A model generated the notes under the pieces. The model was not told the origin of the DNA and did no database searches. It was given only the letters and a program-made list of their open reading frames with translations. Positions 51,167 to 61,183 of a stretch of DNA of 64,000 bases are shown here, one piece after another. The stretch spans positions 43,107 to 107,106 of the forward strand of contig CACKXS010000001.1 in the NCBI GenBank assembly GCA_902604305.1. Direction: 5' to 3'. The first letter of the stretch is position 1; every line of letters starts with the position of its first letter. The position numbers and the translations under genes were made by a program. This DNA comes from an uncultured Pelagibacteraceae bacterium. Its GTDB lineage: Bacteria; Pseudomonadota; Alphaproteobacteria; Pelagibacterales; Pelagibacteraceae.

Positions 51167-51580
51167 TTGTTGAATTGTGCTTATAAAAAATATTTAAGAG
51201 GGGTCTTAATGGAAGAAAATTTCAATAAACATCTGGGTAACAAGTTAAAACTTAGAAGGTTAGCGTTAGGTTTAACACAAACTAAAGTAGCGAAAGCAAT
51301 AAACGTTACTTTTCAACAAATACAAAAATATGAAAAAGGAACAAATGGAGTTAGCTCGATAAGATTACTGCAACTCTCAAATTATTTAAAAGTTCCAATT
51401 AATTATTTTTTTGAAGATTTTTCACAGTATTTAGTAAATATAGAAAAATCTAAAGAAGGTCATATGAATGTTAATTATAATTTTTTAGTTAAATTGTATT
51501 CAGAACTTACAAACGAACAAAAAATTAAATTTAATAAATCAGTTGAATCTGTAGCAAGCACTATATCAAAAGCAGTTTAA
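51167..51580 (+). CDS. XRE-family (Cro/CI-type HTH) transcriptional regulator; likely start 51209
   Basis: LGNKLKLRRLALGLTQTKVAKAINVTFQQIQKYEKGTNGVSSIRLLQLSNYLKVPINYFFE; purine-rich GAGGGG upstream of the internal ATG at 51209. Confidence 0.88.
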   Translation: MLNCAYKKYLRGVLMEENFNKHLGNKLKLRRLALGLTQTKVAKAINVTFQQIQKYEKGTNGVSSIRLLQLSNYLKVPINYFFEDFSQYLVNIEKSKEGHMNVNYNFLVKLYSELTNEQKIKFNKSVESVASTISKAV

Positions 51581-51584
51581 TTTT

Positions 51585-51660
51585 TGGCTCCTCGGGCAGG
51601 ACTCGAACCTGCGACCAATTGATTAACAGTCAACTGCTCTACCAACTGAGCTACCGAGGA
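51585..51660 (-). tRNA. tRNA-Asn (anticodon GTT)
   Basis: Minus strand TCCTCGG...CTGTTAA loop...GGTTCGAGTCC...CCGAGGA-GCCA. Confidence 0.95.
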
Positions 51661-51710
51661 ATATAAAAACTTGAACTTACTTTTTTTCAAAATTAAAACA
51701 AGATTTATTT

Positions 51711-51784
51711 TGGAGGCCACGCCCAGAATCGAACTGGGATACAAGGATTTGCAATCCTCTGCGTAACCATTCCGCCACGTGGCC
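51711..51784 (-). tRNA. tRNA-Cys (anticodon GCA)
   Basis: Minus strand GGCCACG...TTGCAAA loop...AGTTCGATTCT...CGTGGCC-TCCA. Confidence 0.95.
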
Positions 51785-51906
51785 ATTTAATTTCATATTA
51801 AATTAATTTGAACGTATTTGTATATAAAATATTTACAATTAGTCTATTAAATAAGCTACTAAAATTATTGTTAATTCATATTATTAAATTATAAACTTAA
51901 AATACC

Positions 51907-54534
51907 ATGAGTTTAGATAAATATATACATTCAGATGTAGAGGATAAAATTTACTCATATTGGGAAAAGAATGAATTATTTAAACCCAAAAAAAATAAGA
52001 AAAGATTCTCAATAGTTATTCCGCCTCCAAATGTAACTGGAAGTTTGCATATGGGTCATGCCTTAAATAATTCAATACAAGATTTGCTTACAAGATATTA
52101 TAGGATGAATAATTATGAGACTTTGTGGCAGCCCGGCACAGATCATGCTGGAATAGCAACTCAGGCATTAGTCGAAAAAAAATTAAATTCTGAGAATATT
52201 AAAAAGAATGATTTAGGAAGAGAAAAGTTTATTGAAAAAGTATGGGAATGGAAAAATCAATATGGCGACATAATTATCAATCAACTTAAAAAATTAGGTT
52301 GTTCGTGTGATTGGTCGAGAAATGCTTTTACAATGGATGAAAATCTATCAAAAGCAGTTATTAAAGTTTTTGTAGATCTTCATAAAAAAAAATTAATTTA
52401 TAAGGCTGAAAAATTAGTTAATTGGGACACAGTCTTAAAAACAGCTATATCTGATTTAGAAGTTGATCAAAGGGAAGTTAACTCTAAAATTTATTATATT
52501 AGATACCCAATAGACGGTACAAGTGAATATATAACCATAGCAACTACTAGACCTGAAACTATGCTTGGAGACACAGCTGTTGCTGTAAACCCTAAAGACA
52601 AGAGATACAAAAAGTATGTTAATAAAATTGTTACAATTCCAATTGTTGGGAGAAAGGTTAAAATCATCGAAGATGATTATGCAGATCCAGAACAAGGAAC
52701 AGGTGCATTAAAAATTACACCCGCTCATGACTTCAATGATTATGATGTAGGCAAAAGAAATAAATTAGAAATTATTAATATTTTTACAGAAGATGGAAAA
52801 ATTAATAATAATGCAATCTCATCATACATTGGTTTAGATAGATTTGAAGCTAGGAAGAAAATATTAAATGAACTTAAGGAAAAAGATTATTTTGTAAAAG
52901 AAGAAAATATTAAAAATAAAGTTCCATATGGAGATAGATCAAATTCTATTATTGAACCTTTTTTAACAGAACAATGGTTTGCAGATGCAAAGAAGTTATC
53001 AATTAAAGCAAAAAAAATAGTTAAAAATAAAAAGACAAACTTTTTTCCTGAAAACTGGTCAAAAACTTATTTTCAATGGATGAACAATATTGAGCCATGG
53101 TGTATCTCTAGACAATTATGGTGGGGACACCAAATACCAGCATGGTATGGACCAGATAAAAAAATCTTTGTTGAGTTAAATGAAAGTGATGCAAAAAAAT
53201 CAGCAAAAAAATATTATAAAAAAGATGTAAATCTTGTAAGAGATAATGATGTACTTGATACATGGTTTTCATCTGGTCTTTGGCCCTTTGCAACACTAGG
53301 CTGGCCAAACAAAAATGAATATTTAAAAAAGTTTTATCCAACAACAGTTCTTGTAACAGGATTTGATATAATTTTTTTTTGGGTAGCTAGAATGATGATG
53401 TTTGGTATGGAATTTTTAAATAAAGAACCATTTAAAGATATTTATGTTCATGCTTTAGTTCGTGATGAAAAAGGACAAAAGATGTCCAAGTCAAAAGGAA
53501 ATGTAATAGATCCACTTGATCTAATTCAAAAATATAGTGCAGACGCTTTAAGATTTACATTACTATCTATGGCTTCACCTGGTACGGATGTTAAACTTTC
53601 TGAGGATAGAGTTAAAGGATATAGGAATTTTTTAAATAAACTGTGGAATGCAAATAATTTTTTAATACAAAACAAATGTAATTTAAAAAATGCTAAAAAA
53701 CTTCCAAAATTAAAAGTTAATATCAATAAATGGATATATTTTGAGCTTTTACAAACATCCAATTTAATAAAGAAAAATATAGAAGATTATAGATTTGATG
53801 AAGCAGCTAAGAACGCCTATCACTTTGCATGGCATAAATATTGTGATTGGTACTTAGAATTATCAAAAACAATTCTTTTTTCAGACAATTTAAAAGCTAA
53901 AAATGAAGTTAAAGAGGTATCTGCTTTTGTGTTTAGACAAATACTTATTATGCTACATCCATTTATACCGTTTGTTACTGAGAAAATATGGTTAACAAAT
54001 AAATTTGATAACAAAAATAAGAATTTTTTAATGTTATCTAACTGGATCTCAGGTAAATCTAAAAAAGATAGTGATCACAAACAAGTTCAACAGATAATTG
54101 ATATTATTTCTGAGATAAGATCTTTTAAAAATGAACTTAACGTAAGCCCTGGCTCATTTATTGATATATCTATTAATTCTATTAAAAAAAATAATCAAAA
54201 TTTCATGATTAATAATGAAATTATTATTAAAAAATTAGGAAGAATTAATAACTTCTTTAAAAAGGATCAAAATAAACCTGCTGCTTCCTTAATTATATCA
54301 GGAGATTTATTTAAAATTTATTTTGATGAAAATGTTGATTTAAACGCTATTAAAGAAAACTTATTGAAAAGACAAAACAAATATCAAGAAGAAATGGATA
54401 AAATCTCTCAAAGACTAAGCAATAAAGGCTTTGTTCAAAGAGCGCCAAAAGATATTGTTCAGCAAGAAAAAACTAATTATAGTAATTTAAAGAATGATAT
54501 TAAAAAAATTTCTTTAACTATTGAAAGCCTTTAA
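51907..54534 (+). CDS. valS: valyl-tRNA synthetase
   Basis: [43 protein letters not shown]; 875 aa. Confidence 0.97.
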   Translation: MSLDKYIHSDVEDKIYSYWEKNELFKPKKNKKRFSIVIPPPNVTGSLHMGHALNNSIQDLLTRYYRMNNYETLWQPGTDHAGIATQALVEKKLNSENIKKNDLGREKFIEKVWEWKNQYGDIIINQLKKLGCSCDWSRNAFTMDENLSKAVIKVFVDLHKKKLIYKAEKLVNWDTVLKTAISDLEVDQREVNSKIYYIRYPIDGTSEYITIATTRPETMLGDTAVAVNPKDKRYKKYVNKIVTIPIVGRKVKIIEDDYADPEQGTGALKITPAHDFNDYDVGKRNKLEIINIFTEDGKINNNAISSYIGLDRFEARKKILNELKEKDYFVKEENIKNKVPYGDRSNSIIEPFLTEQWFADAKKLSIKAKKIVKNKKTNFFPENWSKTYFQWMNNIEPWCISRQLWWGHQIPAWYGPDKKIFVELNESDAKKSAKKYYKKDVNLVRDNDVLDTWFSSGLWPFATLGWPNKNEYLKKFYPTTVLVTGFDIIFFWVARMMMFGMEFLNKEPFKDIYVHALVRDEKGQKMSKSKGNVIDPLDLIQKYSADALRFTLLSMASPGTDVKLSEDRVKGYRNFLNKLWNANNFLIQNKCNLKNAKKLPKLKVNINKWIYFELLQTSNLIKKNIEDYRFDEAAKNAYHFAWHKYCDWYLELSKTILFSDNLKAKNEVKEVSAFVFRQILIMLHPFIPFVTEKIWLTNKFDNKNKNFLMLSNWISGKSKKDSDHKQVQQIIDIISEIRSFKNELNVSPGSFIDISINSIKKNNQNFMINNEIIIKKLGRINNFFKKDQNKPAASLIISGDLFKIYFDENVDLNAIKENLLKRQNKYQEEMDKISQRLSNKGFVQRAPKDIVQQEKTNYSNLKNDIKKISLTIESL

Positions 54535-56252
54535 TGAAAAAATTTAATAAAAAAAAGCTACCTAGTAGACATACTTCTTTAGGACCTGATAAAGCTCCTC
54601 AAAGATCATTCTATTATGCCATGAACTTAACTGAAAAAGATGTTGCAAAACCATTCGTTGGTGTTGTTTCAACTTGGAATGAGGCAGCTCCTTGTAATAT
54701 TGCTTTAATGAGGCAAGCTCAGTCAGTTAAAAAGGGCGTACAATCTGCAGGTGGCACTCCAAGAGAATTTTGTACAATTACAGTAACTGACGGTATTGCA
54801 ATGGGTCACGAAGGAATGAAATCCTCATTAATTTCAAGAGATGTAATTGCAGATTCAACTGAATTAACAGTTAGAGGACATTGTTACGATGCATTAGTTG
54901 GCGTTGCTGGTTGCGATAAATCTTTACCAGGTTTAATGATGGCAATGGTAAGGTTAAATGTACCAAGTGTTTTTATCTATGGTGGATCAATTCTACCAGG
55001 AAGATTAAATGGTAAAGATATAACTGTTGTAGATGTTTTTGAAGGAGTTGGAAAGTATTCTTCAGGAAAAATTTCAGAACACGCATTAAGAAAAATAGAA
55101 TTAAAAGCATGTCCAACTGCTGGTGCTTGTGGTGGTCAGTTTACTGCTAATACAATGGCATGTGTATCAGAAGCAATGGGATTAGCTTTGCCTTATTCTG
55201 CTGGAACTCCTGCTCCATTTAACAGAAGAGATAAATACGCTTTAGCAAGTGGAAAAGCTGTAATGAATTTATTAGCAAAAAATATTAGACCAAGAGATAT
55301 TGTAACAAAAAAAGCATTAGAAAATGCTGCAACAATTGTTGCTGCAACAGGTGGATCAACAAATGCCGCTTTACACTTACCAGCTATTGCAAATGAAATT
55401 GGTATTAAATTTGATTTAATGGATGTAGCTAAAATATTTAAAAGAACACCTTATCTTGCAGATTTAAAACCTGGTGGAAAGTATGTAGCAAAAGATATGT
55501 GGAAAGCAGGCGGTGTTCCTATGTTGCTTAAAACTTTAATGGATGGTGGATATATTCACGGCAATTGCATGACGGTTACAGGCAAAACTATGAAAGAGAA
55601 TTTAAAGAACGTTAAGTTTAATTCTAAGCAAAAAGTGATGAGAAAATATAATAATCCTTTATCTAAAGATGGAGGCGTTGTTGGAATGAAAGGAAACTTA
55701 GCTCCAGAAGGTGCAATTGTTAAAGTTGCTGGTTTAAAAAGATTGCAATTTACTGGAAGAGCAAGATGTTTTGATACTGAAGAAGCAGCTTACAAAGCTG
55801 TTAAAAATAGAAAATATAAAGACGGTGATATTATAATTATTAGATACGAAGGACCAAAAGGTGGACCTGGTATGAGGGAAATGCTTCAAACAACAGGAGC
55901 AATTTACGGTCAAGGTAAAGGAGAAAAAGTTGCACTTATAACAGATGGAAGATTTTCTGGAGCTACAAGAGGTTTTTGTATTGGACATGTTGGACCTGAA
56001 GCATCAGTAGGTGGACCAATAGCTTTACTTAGAAACGGAGATATAATTGATTTAGATGCGAAGAAGGGGACAATTAATGTTCGTTTAACTAAAAAAGAAT
56101 TAGCTAAAAGAAGAAAGAAATGGAAACCAAAGAAAATTAACTTTGGAAATGGAACACTTTGGAAATACGCACAAACTGTTGGACCGGCTTATTTAGGTGC
56201 ACCAACTCATCCAGGTGGTAAAAACGAAGTAAAAACTTACGCAGATATTTAA
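54534..56252 (+). CDS. ilvD: dihydroxy-acid dehydratase
   Basis: [61 protein letters not shown]. Confidence 0.93.
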   Translation: MKKFNKKKLPSRHTSLGPDKAPQRSFYYAMNLTEKDVAKPFVGVVSTWNEAAPCNIALMRQAQSVKKGVQSAGGTPREFCTITVTDGIAMGHEGMKSSLISRDVIADSTELTVRGHCYDALVGVAGCDKSLPGLMMAMVRLNVPSVFIYGGSILPGRLNGKDITVVDVFEGVGKYSSGKISEHALRKIELKACPTAGACGGQFTANTMACVSEAMGLALPYSAGTPAPFNRRDKYALASGKAVMNLLAKNIRPRDIVTKKALENAATIVAATGGSTNAALHLPAIANEIGIKFDLMDVAKIFKRTPYLADLKPGGKYVAKDMWKAGGVPMLLKTLMDGGYIHGNCMTVTGKTMKENLKNVKFNSKQKVMRKYNNPLSKDGGVVGMKGNLAPEGAIVKVAGLKRLQFTGRARCFDTEEAAYKAVKNRKYKDGDIIIIRYEGPKGGPGMREMLQTTGAIYGQGKGEKVALITDGRFSGATRGFCIGHVGPEASVGGPIALLRNGDIIDLDAKKGTINVRLTKKELAKRRKKWKPKKINFGNGTLWKYAQTVGPAYLGAPTHPGGKNEVKTYADI

Positions 56253-57442
56253 TGAAAATAAGACCTGTAATTCTTTGCGGGGGTGCTGGAACAAGACTTT
56301 GGCCTAAGCAAAAAAAACATCAAGCAAAGCAATTTATAAACTTTGGTAATTGGACTTTGTTAGGCAAAACTCTGGAGAGAGTAAAAGCTTCTATATTTGA
56401 TGCTCCAATTATAAGCACAAATGCAAAATATTTAAGACAAGTTAAACAACACTTAAAGAAACACAAAATAAGAAAATATAAAATAGTTTTAGAACCAGCA
56501 AAAAGAAATACAGCACCAGCTATTTTAAGTACGGCATTAATTAAAGATATTCCAAACGAACAACCTTTAATGTTTTTGGCTGCTGATCATTTGATAGAGA
56601 AGGTTGGATTATTTAATAAAGCTATCAAAAAAAACCAAAAGAAACTCACTCAAAATAATATCTTCATTTTTGGGATTAAACCCACAATGCCTTCAAGTGA
56701 ATTTGGTTATTTTTTAACTAGAAATAATAAAGTCTCTAGATTTGTAGAAAAACCCAAAGAAGCTAAAGCTAAACAAATAATAAGTAAAAAGGGTTATTGG
56801 AATTCTGGAATGTTTTATTTGAGAAAAGACTCAATAATTAATAATTTCAAAAAATACCAACCAAATATTTACCGAAACTGTAATAAAGCTGTAACAAAAG
56901 CAAAATATAAAAGTAATGTGTATTATTTAAACAAACAAGCATTTAACAAAGCAACAGCTAAGTCTTTCGACTATGCAATATTAGAAAAAACTAAAGATAT
57001 AAACGCTATAAAATTAGATATTCCTTGGTCTGACTTAGGTTCTTGGAAAGAAATCTGTAAAATGTATGGAAGAAATAAAAGACATTATTATAAAAAGAAG
57101 AATGTATTTCATAGACCTTGGGGTAGTTATGTAAATCTATTTAATGGTAAAGAATTCTTGATAAAAGAATTATATGTAAAACCAAAAGGTATATTAAGTC
57201 TTCAAAAACATCATCATAGAGCTGAGCACTGGGTCGTTACACATGGTAAACCTAAAATTACTTTAAATAAGAAATATTTTACAATGAAACCTGATGAAAC
57301 TATTTTTATTCCATTAGGTGCAATCCATAGAATAGAAAATCCATATAAAAAACCAGTAAAAATTATTGAAGCACAAGTTGGATCTATACTAAAAGAAACT
57401 GATATCGTTAGATATCAAGATGTTTATGGCCGTGTTAAATAG
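56252..57442 (+). CDS. manC: mannose-1-phosphate guanylyltransferase (with C-terminal cupin domain)
   Basis: PVILCGGAGTRLWPKQKKHQAKQF; EPAKRNTAPAIL; FVEKPKEAKAKQII; C-terminal FHRPWGSYVNL and HHHRAEHWVV cupin. Confidence 0.9.
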   Translation: MKIRPVILCGGAGTRLWPKQKKHQAKQFINFGNWTLLGKTLERVKASIFDAPIISTNAKYLRQVKQHLKKHKIRKYKIVLEPAKRNTAPAILSTALIKDIPNEQPLMFLAADHLIEKVGLFNKAIKKNQKKLTQNNIFIFGIKPTMPSSEFGYFLTRNNKVSRFVEKPKEAKAKQIISKKGYWNSGMFYLRKDSIINNFKKYQPNIYRNCNKAVTKAKYKSNVYYLNKQAFNKATAKSFDYAILEKTKDINAIKLDIPWSDLGSWKEICKMYGRNKRHYYKKKNVFHRPWGSYVNLFNGKEFLIKELYVKPKGILSLQKHHHRAEHWVVTHGKPKITLNKKYFTMKPDETIFIPLGAIHRIENPYKKPVKIIEAQVGSILKETDIVRYQDVYGRVK

Positions 57443-57451
57443 ATTAACACG
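57431..57451. terminator. possible bidirectional hairpin at the end of manC
   Basis: 8-bp inverted repeat CGTGTTAA-ATAGA-TTAACACG spanning the manC stop codon, between convergent genes; no long T tract. Confidence 0.4.
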
Positions 57452-57466
57452 ACCATTAAGACTTAT

Positions 57467-58432
57467 TTAAAACCAATTATTTGGAATTATTATATAGTGA
57501 ATTGCTAAAACAATTCCAACAGAAACACTTAATCCAAAGATCATTTTAAGAAAGTCTTTACCAATTAATGGGAAGACATACTTAAACTTATACTCTTTGT
57601 TCATTGTTGAAATTGCAAGTTCTCTTCCACATAATAAACCAACAAATACCCATGTTGTTGACATTGGTAAATCGTTTAGTTCCTTAAAGTAGAATAAGAC
57701 ACCGGCATAAATCACATTAATAATGGTAGCTGATCTTGCATATCTTGTTCCTGTTTTTTCAAGAACGACTTTTTGAATTGGTCCTCCTTGAATATAGAAA
57801 ATGTAAAATAACAATGAAGTAAAATAAGCCATTACAATTAAAAGCAATGTTAAATCTAACTGTCTAGGCAGATATACTGCAATGTTAGCTACATCGTGAG
57901 ATAACCAAACCCACCACAACCAACCAGACGAAATCCATACTGCATTTCTCCAAAAGCCAATATATTTTTCATCAACTTCATCTAACTTTTCGTTGATAAA
58001 TTTTGATACTACTATCCAAGCAATATAAGCAACCATTGCTGCTAAACCATAGCCAACTACACTTTTTAACAACATTTTTTCAAGCACAACTGTTGAAGCA
58101 AATGCTGAAAGAACTAAGAAAGTAGTAGATACTGGTATTCCTATTCTTGTTAATAGTAATAGTATTGCAGGTGCTACTGCATGATACCATTGAATTTCTT
58201 GATAAGGTATTCTAGTTAATCTTCCATAAGAAATATCACCATCATACGCATACCATCCCCATGCTAACGCAATAATCATTACAGCTGATGCAGATCCTGC
58301 AAGAGTATACCATTTAAACCACTTCTTTTTTGAAGCTATAAATGTACCTAGTGTTTGAATTGAGTCGTTAGCGATTACGCTATAACCAGCAAGGGCAAAG
58401 CCTATGATGGTATAAATTAAAGTCATTTCCAT
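57467..58432 (-). CDS. divergent PiT-like (inorganic phosphate transporter family) permease
   Basis: About 9-10 TM segments with two-repeat PiT-like signatures: IANDSIQTLGTF plus IPVSTT in repeat 1; SHDVANIAVYLPR plus LPMSTT in repeat 2. Confidence 0.65.
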   Translation of the reverse strand: MEMTLIYTIIGFALAGYSVIANDSIQTLGTFIASKKKWFKWYTLAGSASAVMIIALAWGWYAYDGDISYGRLTRIPYQEIQWYHAVAPAILLLLTRIGIPVSTTFLVLSAFASTVVLEKMLLKSVVGYGLAAMVAYIAWIVVSKFINEKLDEVDEKYIGFWRNAVWISSGWLWWVWLSHDVANIAVYLPRQLDLTLLLIVMAYFTSLLFYIFYIQGGPIQKVVLEKTGTRYARSATIINVIYAGVLFYFKELNDLPMSTTWVFVGLLCGRELAISTMNKEYKFKYVFPLIGKDFLKMIFGLSVSVGIVLAIHYIIIPNNWF

Positions 58433-58625
58433 TTTTTTTCTCCTTTATATTATCGTTTTCGGTTCCTATTGATTCATGACTTAAGATCTATGTAGTCTGT
58501 GAAGGAAAGATTTACTATCTTTAAATTTATTTTTTTTGGGAATCTGTACGAGGATTCGTCCATCTCTAAACTAATTAAGATTAATGTCTACTTTAATAAT
58601 TTTAAAATTCTTAGCAGAGTTGTAT

Positions 58626-59276
58626 TTACTTGATTAATCGTTTGATTATATACACAGCGGCAATAGCACCCATTAGTTCAGCAAATATATAAGTTGGTGT
58701 ATTTAAGTAATTAATGCCAGTAAATGAATCTGTAAAAGTTCTAGCAATTGCAACAGCTGGATTCGCAAATGATGTGGATGAAGTAAACCAATAACCAGCG
58801 GATATATAAGTAGCAACACATGCAGCTACTGTAATTTTACCATCTTTTAATGTAGCAAAAATAATAAAAATAAGACCAAATGTTGCTACTATTTCTGATA
58901 AAAATATATGAAAACCATCTCTATTTTTTGTAGATAATTCAATAATACTGTGTTCAAAAAAAACGTTAGCTAACATAACTCCCAGAAGGCAACCAAGTAT
59001 TTGTGCAGGAACATAAGTTAATAATTCTTTTCCTTTAATTTTTTTAGTTAAATACATTGATAAACTCACAAAAGGATTAAGGTGAGCACCTGAAATATTG
59101 GCAAAAGATGTTATTAAAACAAACAAGCCTGCTCCAGTAGCAATTGTATTTGCTAATAATCTAACAGCATTATCATTAGTTAGATTTTCAGCCATTATTC
59201 CAGAACCGACAATAACCATTACTAAAAAGCAGCTACCTATAAACTCGCCCAAGAAAATTTTATTATTGTTCTTCAT
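58626..59276 (-). CDS. MIP/aquaporin-family channel (AqpS-like)
   Basis: SGAHLNPFVSLSMYL and TSFANPAVAIARTFTDSF (two NPA-type boxes); six TM segments; next to an ArsC-type gene. Confidence 0.88.
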   Translation of the reverse strand: MKNNNKIFLGEFIGSCFLVMVIVGSGIMAENLTNDNAVRLLANTIATGAGLFVLITSFANISGAHLNPFVSLSMYLTKKIKGKELLTYVPAQILGCLLGVMLANVFFEHSIIELSTKNRDGFHIFLSEIVATFGLIFIIFATLKDGKITVAACVATYISAGYWFTSSTSFANPAVAIARTFTDSFTGINYLNTPTYIFAELMGAIAAVYIIKRLIK

Positions 59277-59697
59277 TTTTTATCCAATTTTTAATTTTTT
59301 CGTTAATAACATTAAATGTATTTAAGATAATGTTATTTTTTTCATTTTCATTTAAATTTATTAATTTAGATACAGGATCTTCAATATCCCAGTGAATAAT
59401 TTGATCTTTTTTAGGCCAAATAGGGCAGACTTCGTTGTTTGCATTATTACAGACTGTAATCACATGATCCATTTTAATTTCACTATTAATAAAAATATCA
59501 AAGTTTTTGGATGTTATTTTGCTCAGATCATAGTTTTTCATTTCTAAAAACTTTTTAATATCACTATTTATTTTACCTGTTGGATTGCTACCGGCACTGT
59601 AAGCTTTAAATTTATTATTGAAATTATTGTTAATTATAGCTTCAGCAATAATGCTTCTTGCTGAGTTCCCAGTACAAACAAACAAGATATTTTTCAT
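59263..59697 (-). CDS. arsC: low-molecular-weight phosphatase-fold arsenate reductase (ArsC, thioredoxin-coupled type)
   Basis: N-terminal CTGNSAR P-loop (CX5R); DHVITVCNNANNEVCPIWP second cysteine pair; WDIEDP. Confidence 0.85.
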   Translation of the reverse strand: MKNILFVCTGNSARSIIAEAIINNNFNNKFKAYSAGSNPTGKINSDIKKFLEMKNYDLSKITSKNFDIFINSEIKMDHVITVCNNANNEVCPIWPKKDQIIHWDIEDPVSKLINLNENEKNNIILNTFNVINEKIKNWIKNEEQ

Positions 59698-59918
59698 TAA
59701 ATTATAATTTTATAAATTCCTATTACAAACAATGGTATTTGCAAACCAAAGTTAGTTAATATTGCTTTATCTTTAGATACAAATCCTGCAATCGTCCAAC
59801 CAACTACTCCTAATCCATGAAAATATATATTCAAAGGATATATATTTAGGTTTGTTAATAGAATACCAACTAATACTAAAAATGTGCTTATCCATTTAAG
59901 ATATTTTTTAATAAACAT
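59697..59918 (-). CDS. small membrane protein of unknown function (73 aa)
   Basis: Two to three hydrophobic segments; stop overlaps the arsC start, consistent with co-transcription. Confidence 0.65.
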   Translation of the reverse strand: MFIKKYLKWISTFLVLVGILLTNLNIYPLNIYFHGLGVVGWTIAGFVSKDKAILTNFGLQIPLFVIGIYKIII

Positions 59919-59962
59919 ACGTTTTCCTTTCAGCTTGTTTTATTTAAATTTTAGATAAAAAC

Positions 59963-60355
59963 TTATCTACACTTTTTACATAATCCAAAAAACTCAAGAT
60001 TGTATTTACTATATTTCATACCATCTTTGTCTTTGAAATTAGCTAAGTATTTAGAAAGACCTGAGCTACTTATTTCTGTTACTTTTTCACAAATCTCACA
60101 GATTGAAAATGCAGTAGCTTTTGCTACCTGGCAACTTGAATTGTGACACGCAATAAAAGCATTTCTACTCTCAATTTTATGAATTTTTCCTATTTCAACT
60201 AGCTTATCTAATGCTCGATAAACTTGCAGGGGAGCTTTAATACCTTTCTTTTGAACATTAAAAAGTATTGCATAAGCTTTCATTGGTTCAGGAGATTTAT
60301 CAATTAAATCAAAAATAATTTGTTGATTTTTTGTAAGGAAATTTTGTTTTTGCAT
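59963..60355 (-). CDS. zur: Fur-family zinc-responsive regulator (Zur-like)
   Basis: Fur-type winged helix (KAYAILFNVQKKGIKAPLQVYRALDKLVEIGKIHKIES); CHNSSC, CEICEK and CKKC cysteines; next to znuBC. Confidence 0.88.
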   Translation of the reverse strand: MQKQNFLTKNQQIIFDLIDKSPEPMKAYAILFNVQKKGIKAPLQVYRALDKLVEIGKIHKIESRNAFIACHNSSCQVAKATAFSICEICEKVTEISSSGLSKYLANFKDKDGMKYSKYNLEFFGLCKKCR

Positions 60356-60379
60356 TTTTTATATTTTACCAGTTGTCCA

Positions 60380-61183
60380 TTAGTTTTTCAATTGAATGGA
60401 TTGTTTTATTTTTAATAATGAAAGTATAAATAGAAATAAAGCTGCTGTTATTATTGAAGGTCCAGATGCAGTATTAAACTCTAGTGATGAAAATAGTCCT
60501 ATTACTACTGATAATAAGCCTCCAATAATTGAAAATAATACCATTTTTTGTGGATTGTCAGATATGTTTCTGGCCATTGCAGCTGGAATAATTAACATTC
60601 CAGTAATTAACAACAGTCCAACCATTTTTATAGAAATTGCAATAATTGCAGCCATTAAAATTGTAAATATAGCTTTTGCTCTATCAGGATTTAATCCTTC
60701 AGCTTCTGCTAATTCATAATTTACTGTTGATGCAAATAAAGGTTTCCAAATTAATTTTAATACTAATAAAATTAATGCACCACCAGCCCATATAATAATT
60801 AAATCATTAACTGTTACAGCTAGTATGTCTCCAAACAATAATCCCATAATATCAAATCTAATAAACGTTAAAAATCCAATCACTACTAATCCAACTGCTA
60901 AAGAGGAGTGAGCTAATAGACCGAGTAGAGCATCGCCTGGAAGATTTGTTTTTCTTTGGAGCTGAATTAAAATTAAAGCAATTACAGATGAAATTATAAA
61001 AACTGAAATAGCAATATTAAACTCAAAAGAATAAGCCATTGTTACACCAAGTAATGCTGAGTGGGCTAGTGTATCTCCAAAATAAGATAATCTTCTCCAA
61101 ACAACAAAACATCCAAGAGGACCTGTTACAAAAGCAACACCAATTCCTGCTACTAAAGCTCTTATAAAAAAATCATCAAACAT
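60380..61183 (-). CDS. znuB: zinc ABC transporter permease ZnuB
   Basis: GPLGCFVVWRRLSYFGDTLAHSALLGV; ABC-3 family. Confidence 0.93.
   Translation of the reverse strand: MFDDFFIRALVAGIGVAFVTGPLGCFVVWRRLSYFGDTLAHSALLGVTMAYSFEFNIAISVFIISSVIALILIQLQRKTNLPGDALLGLLAHSSLAVGLVVIGFLTFIRFDIMGLLFGDILAVTVNDLIIIWAGGALILLVLKLIWKPLFASTVNYELAEAEGLNPDRAKAIFTILMAAIIAISIKMVGLLLITGMLIIPAAMARNISDNPQKMVLFSIIGGLLSVVIGLFSSLEFNTASGPSIITAALFLFILSLLKIKQSIQLKN

Noticed and set aside
51167-51580. Phage repressor marking a prophage remnant beside tRNAs
   Set aside because: No integrase, attachment repeats or phage genes nearby; resembles a chromosomal XRE regulator
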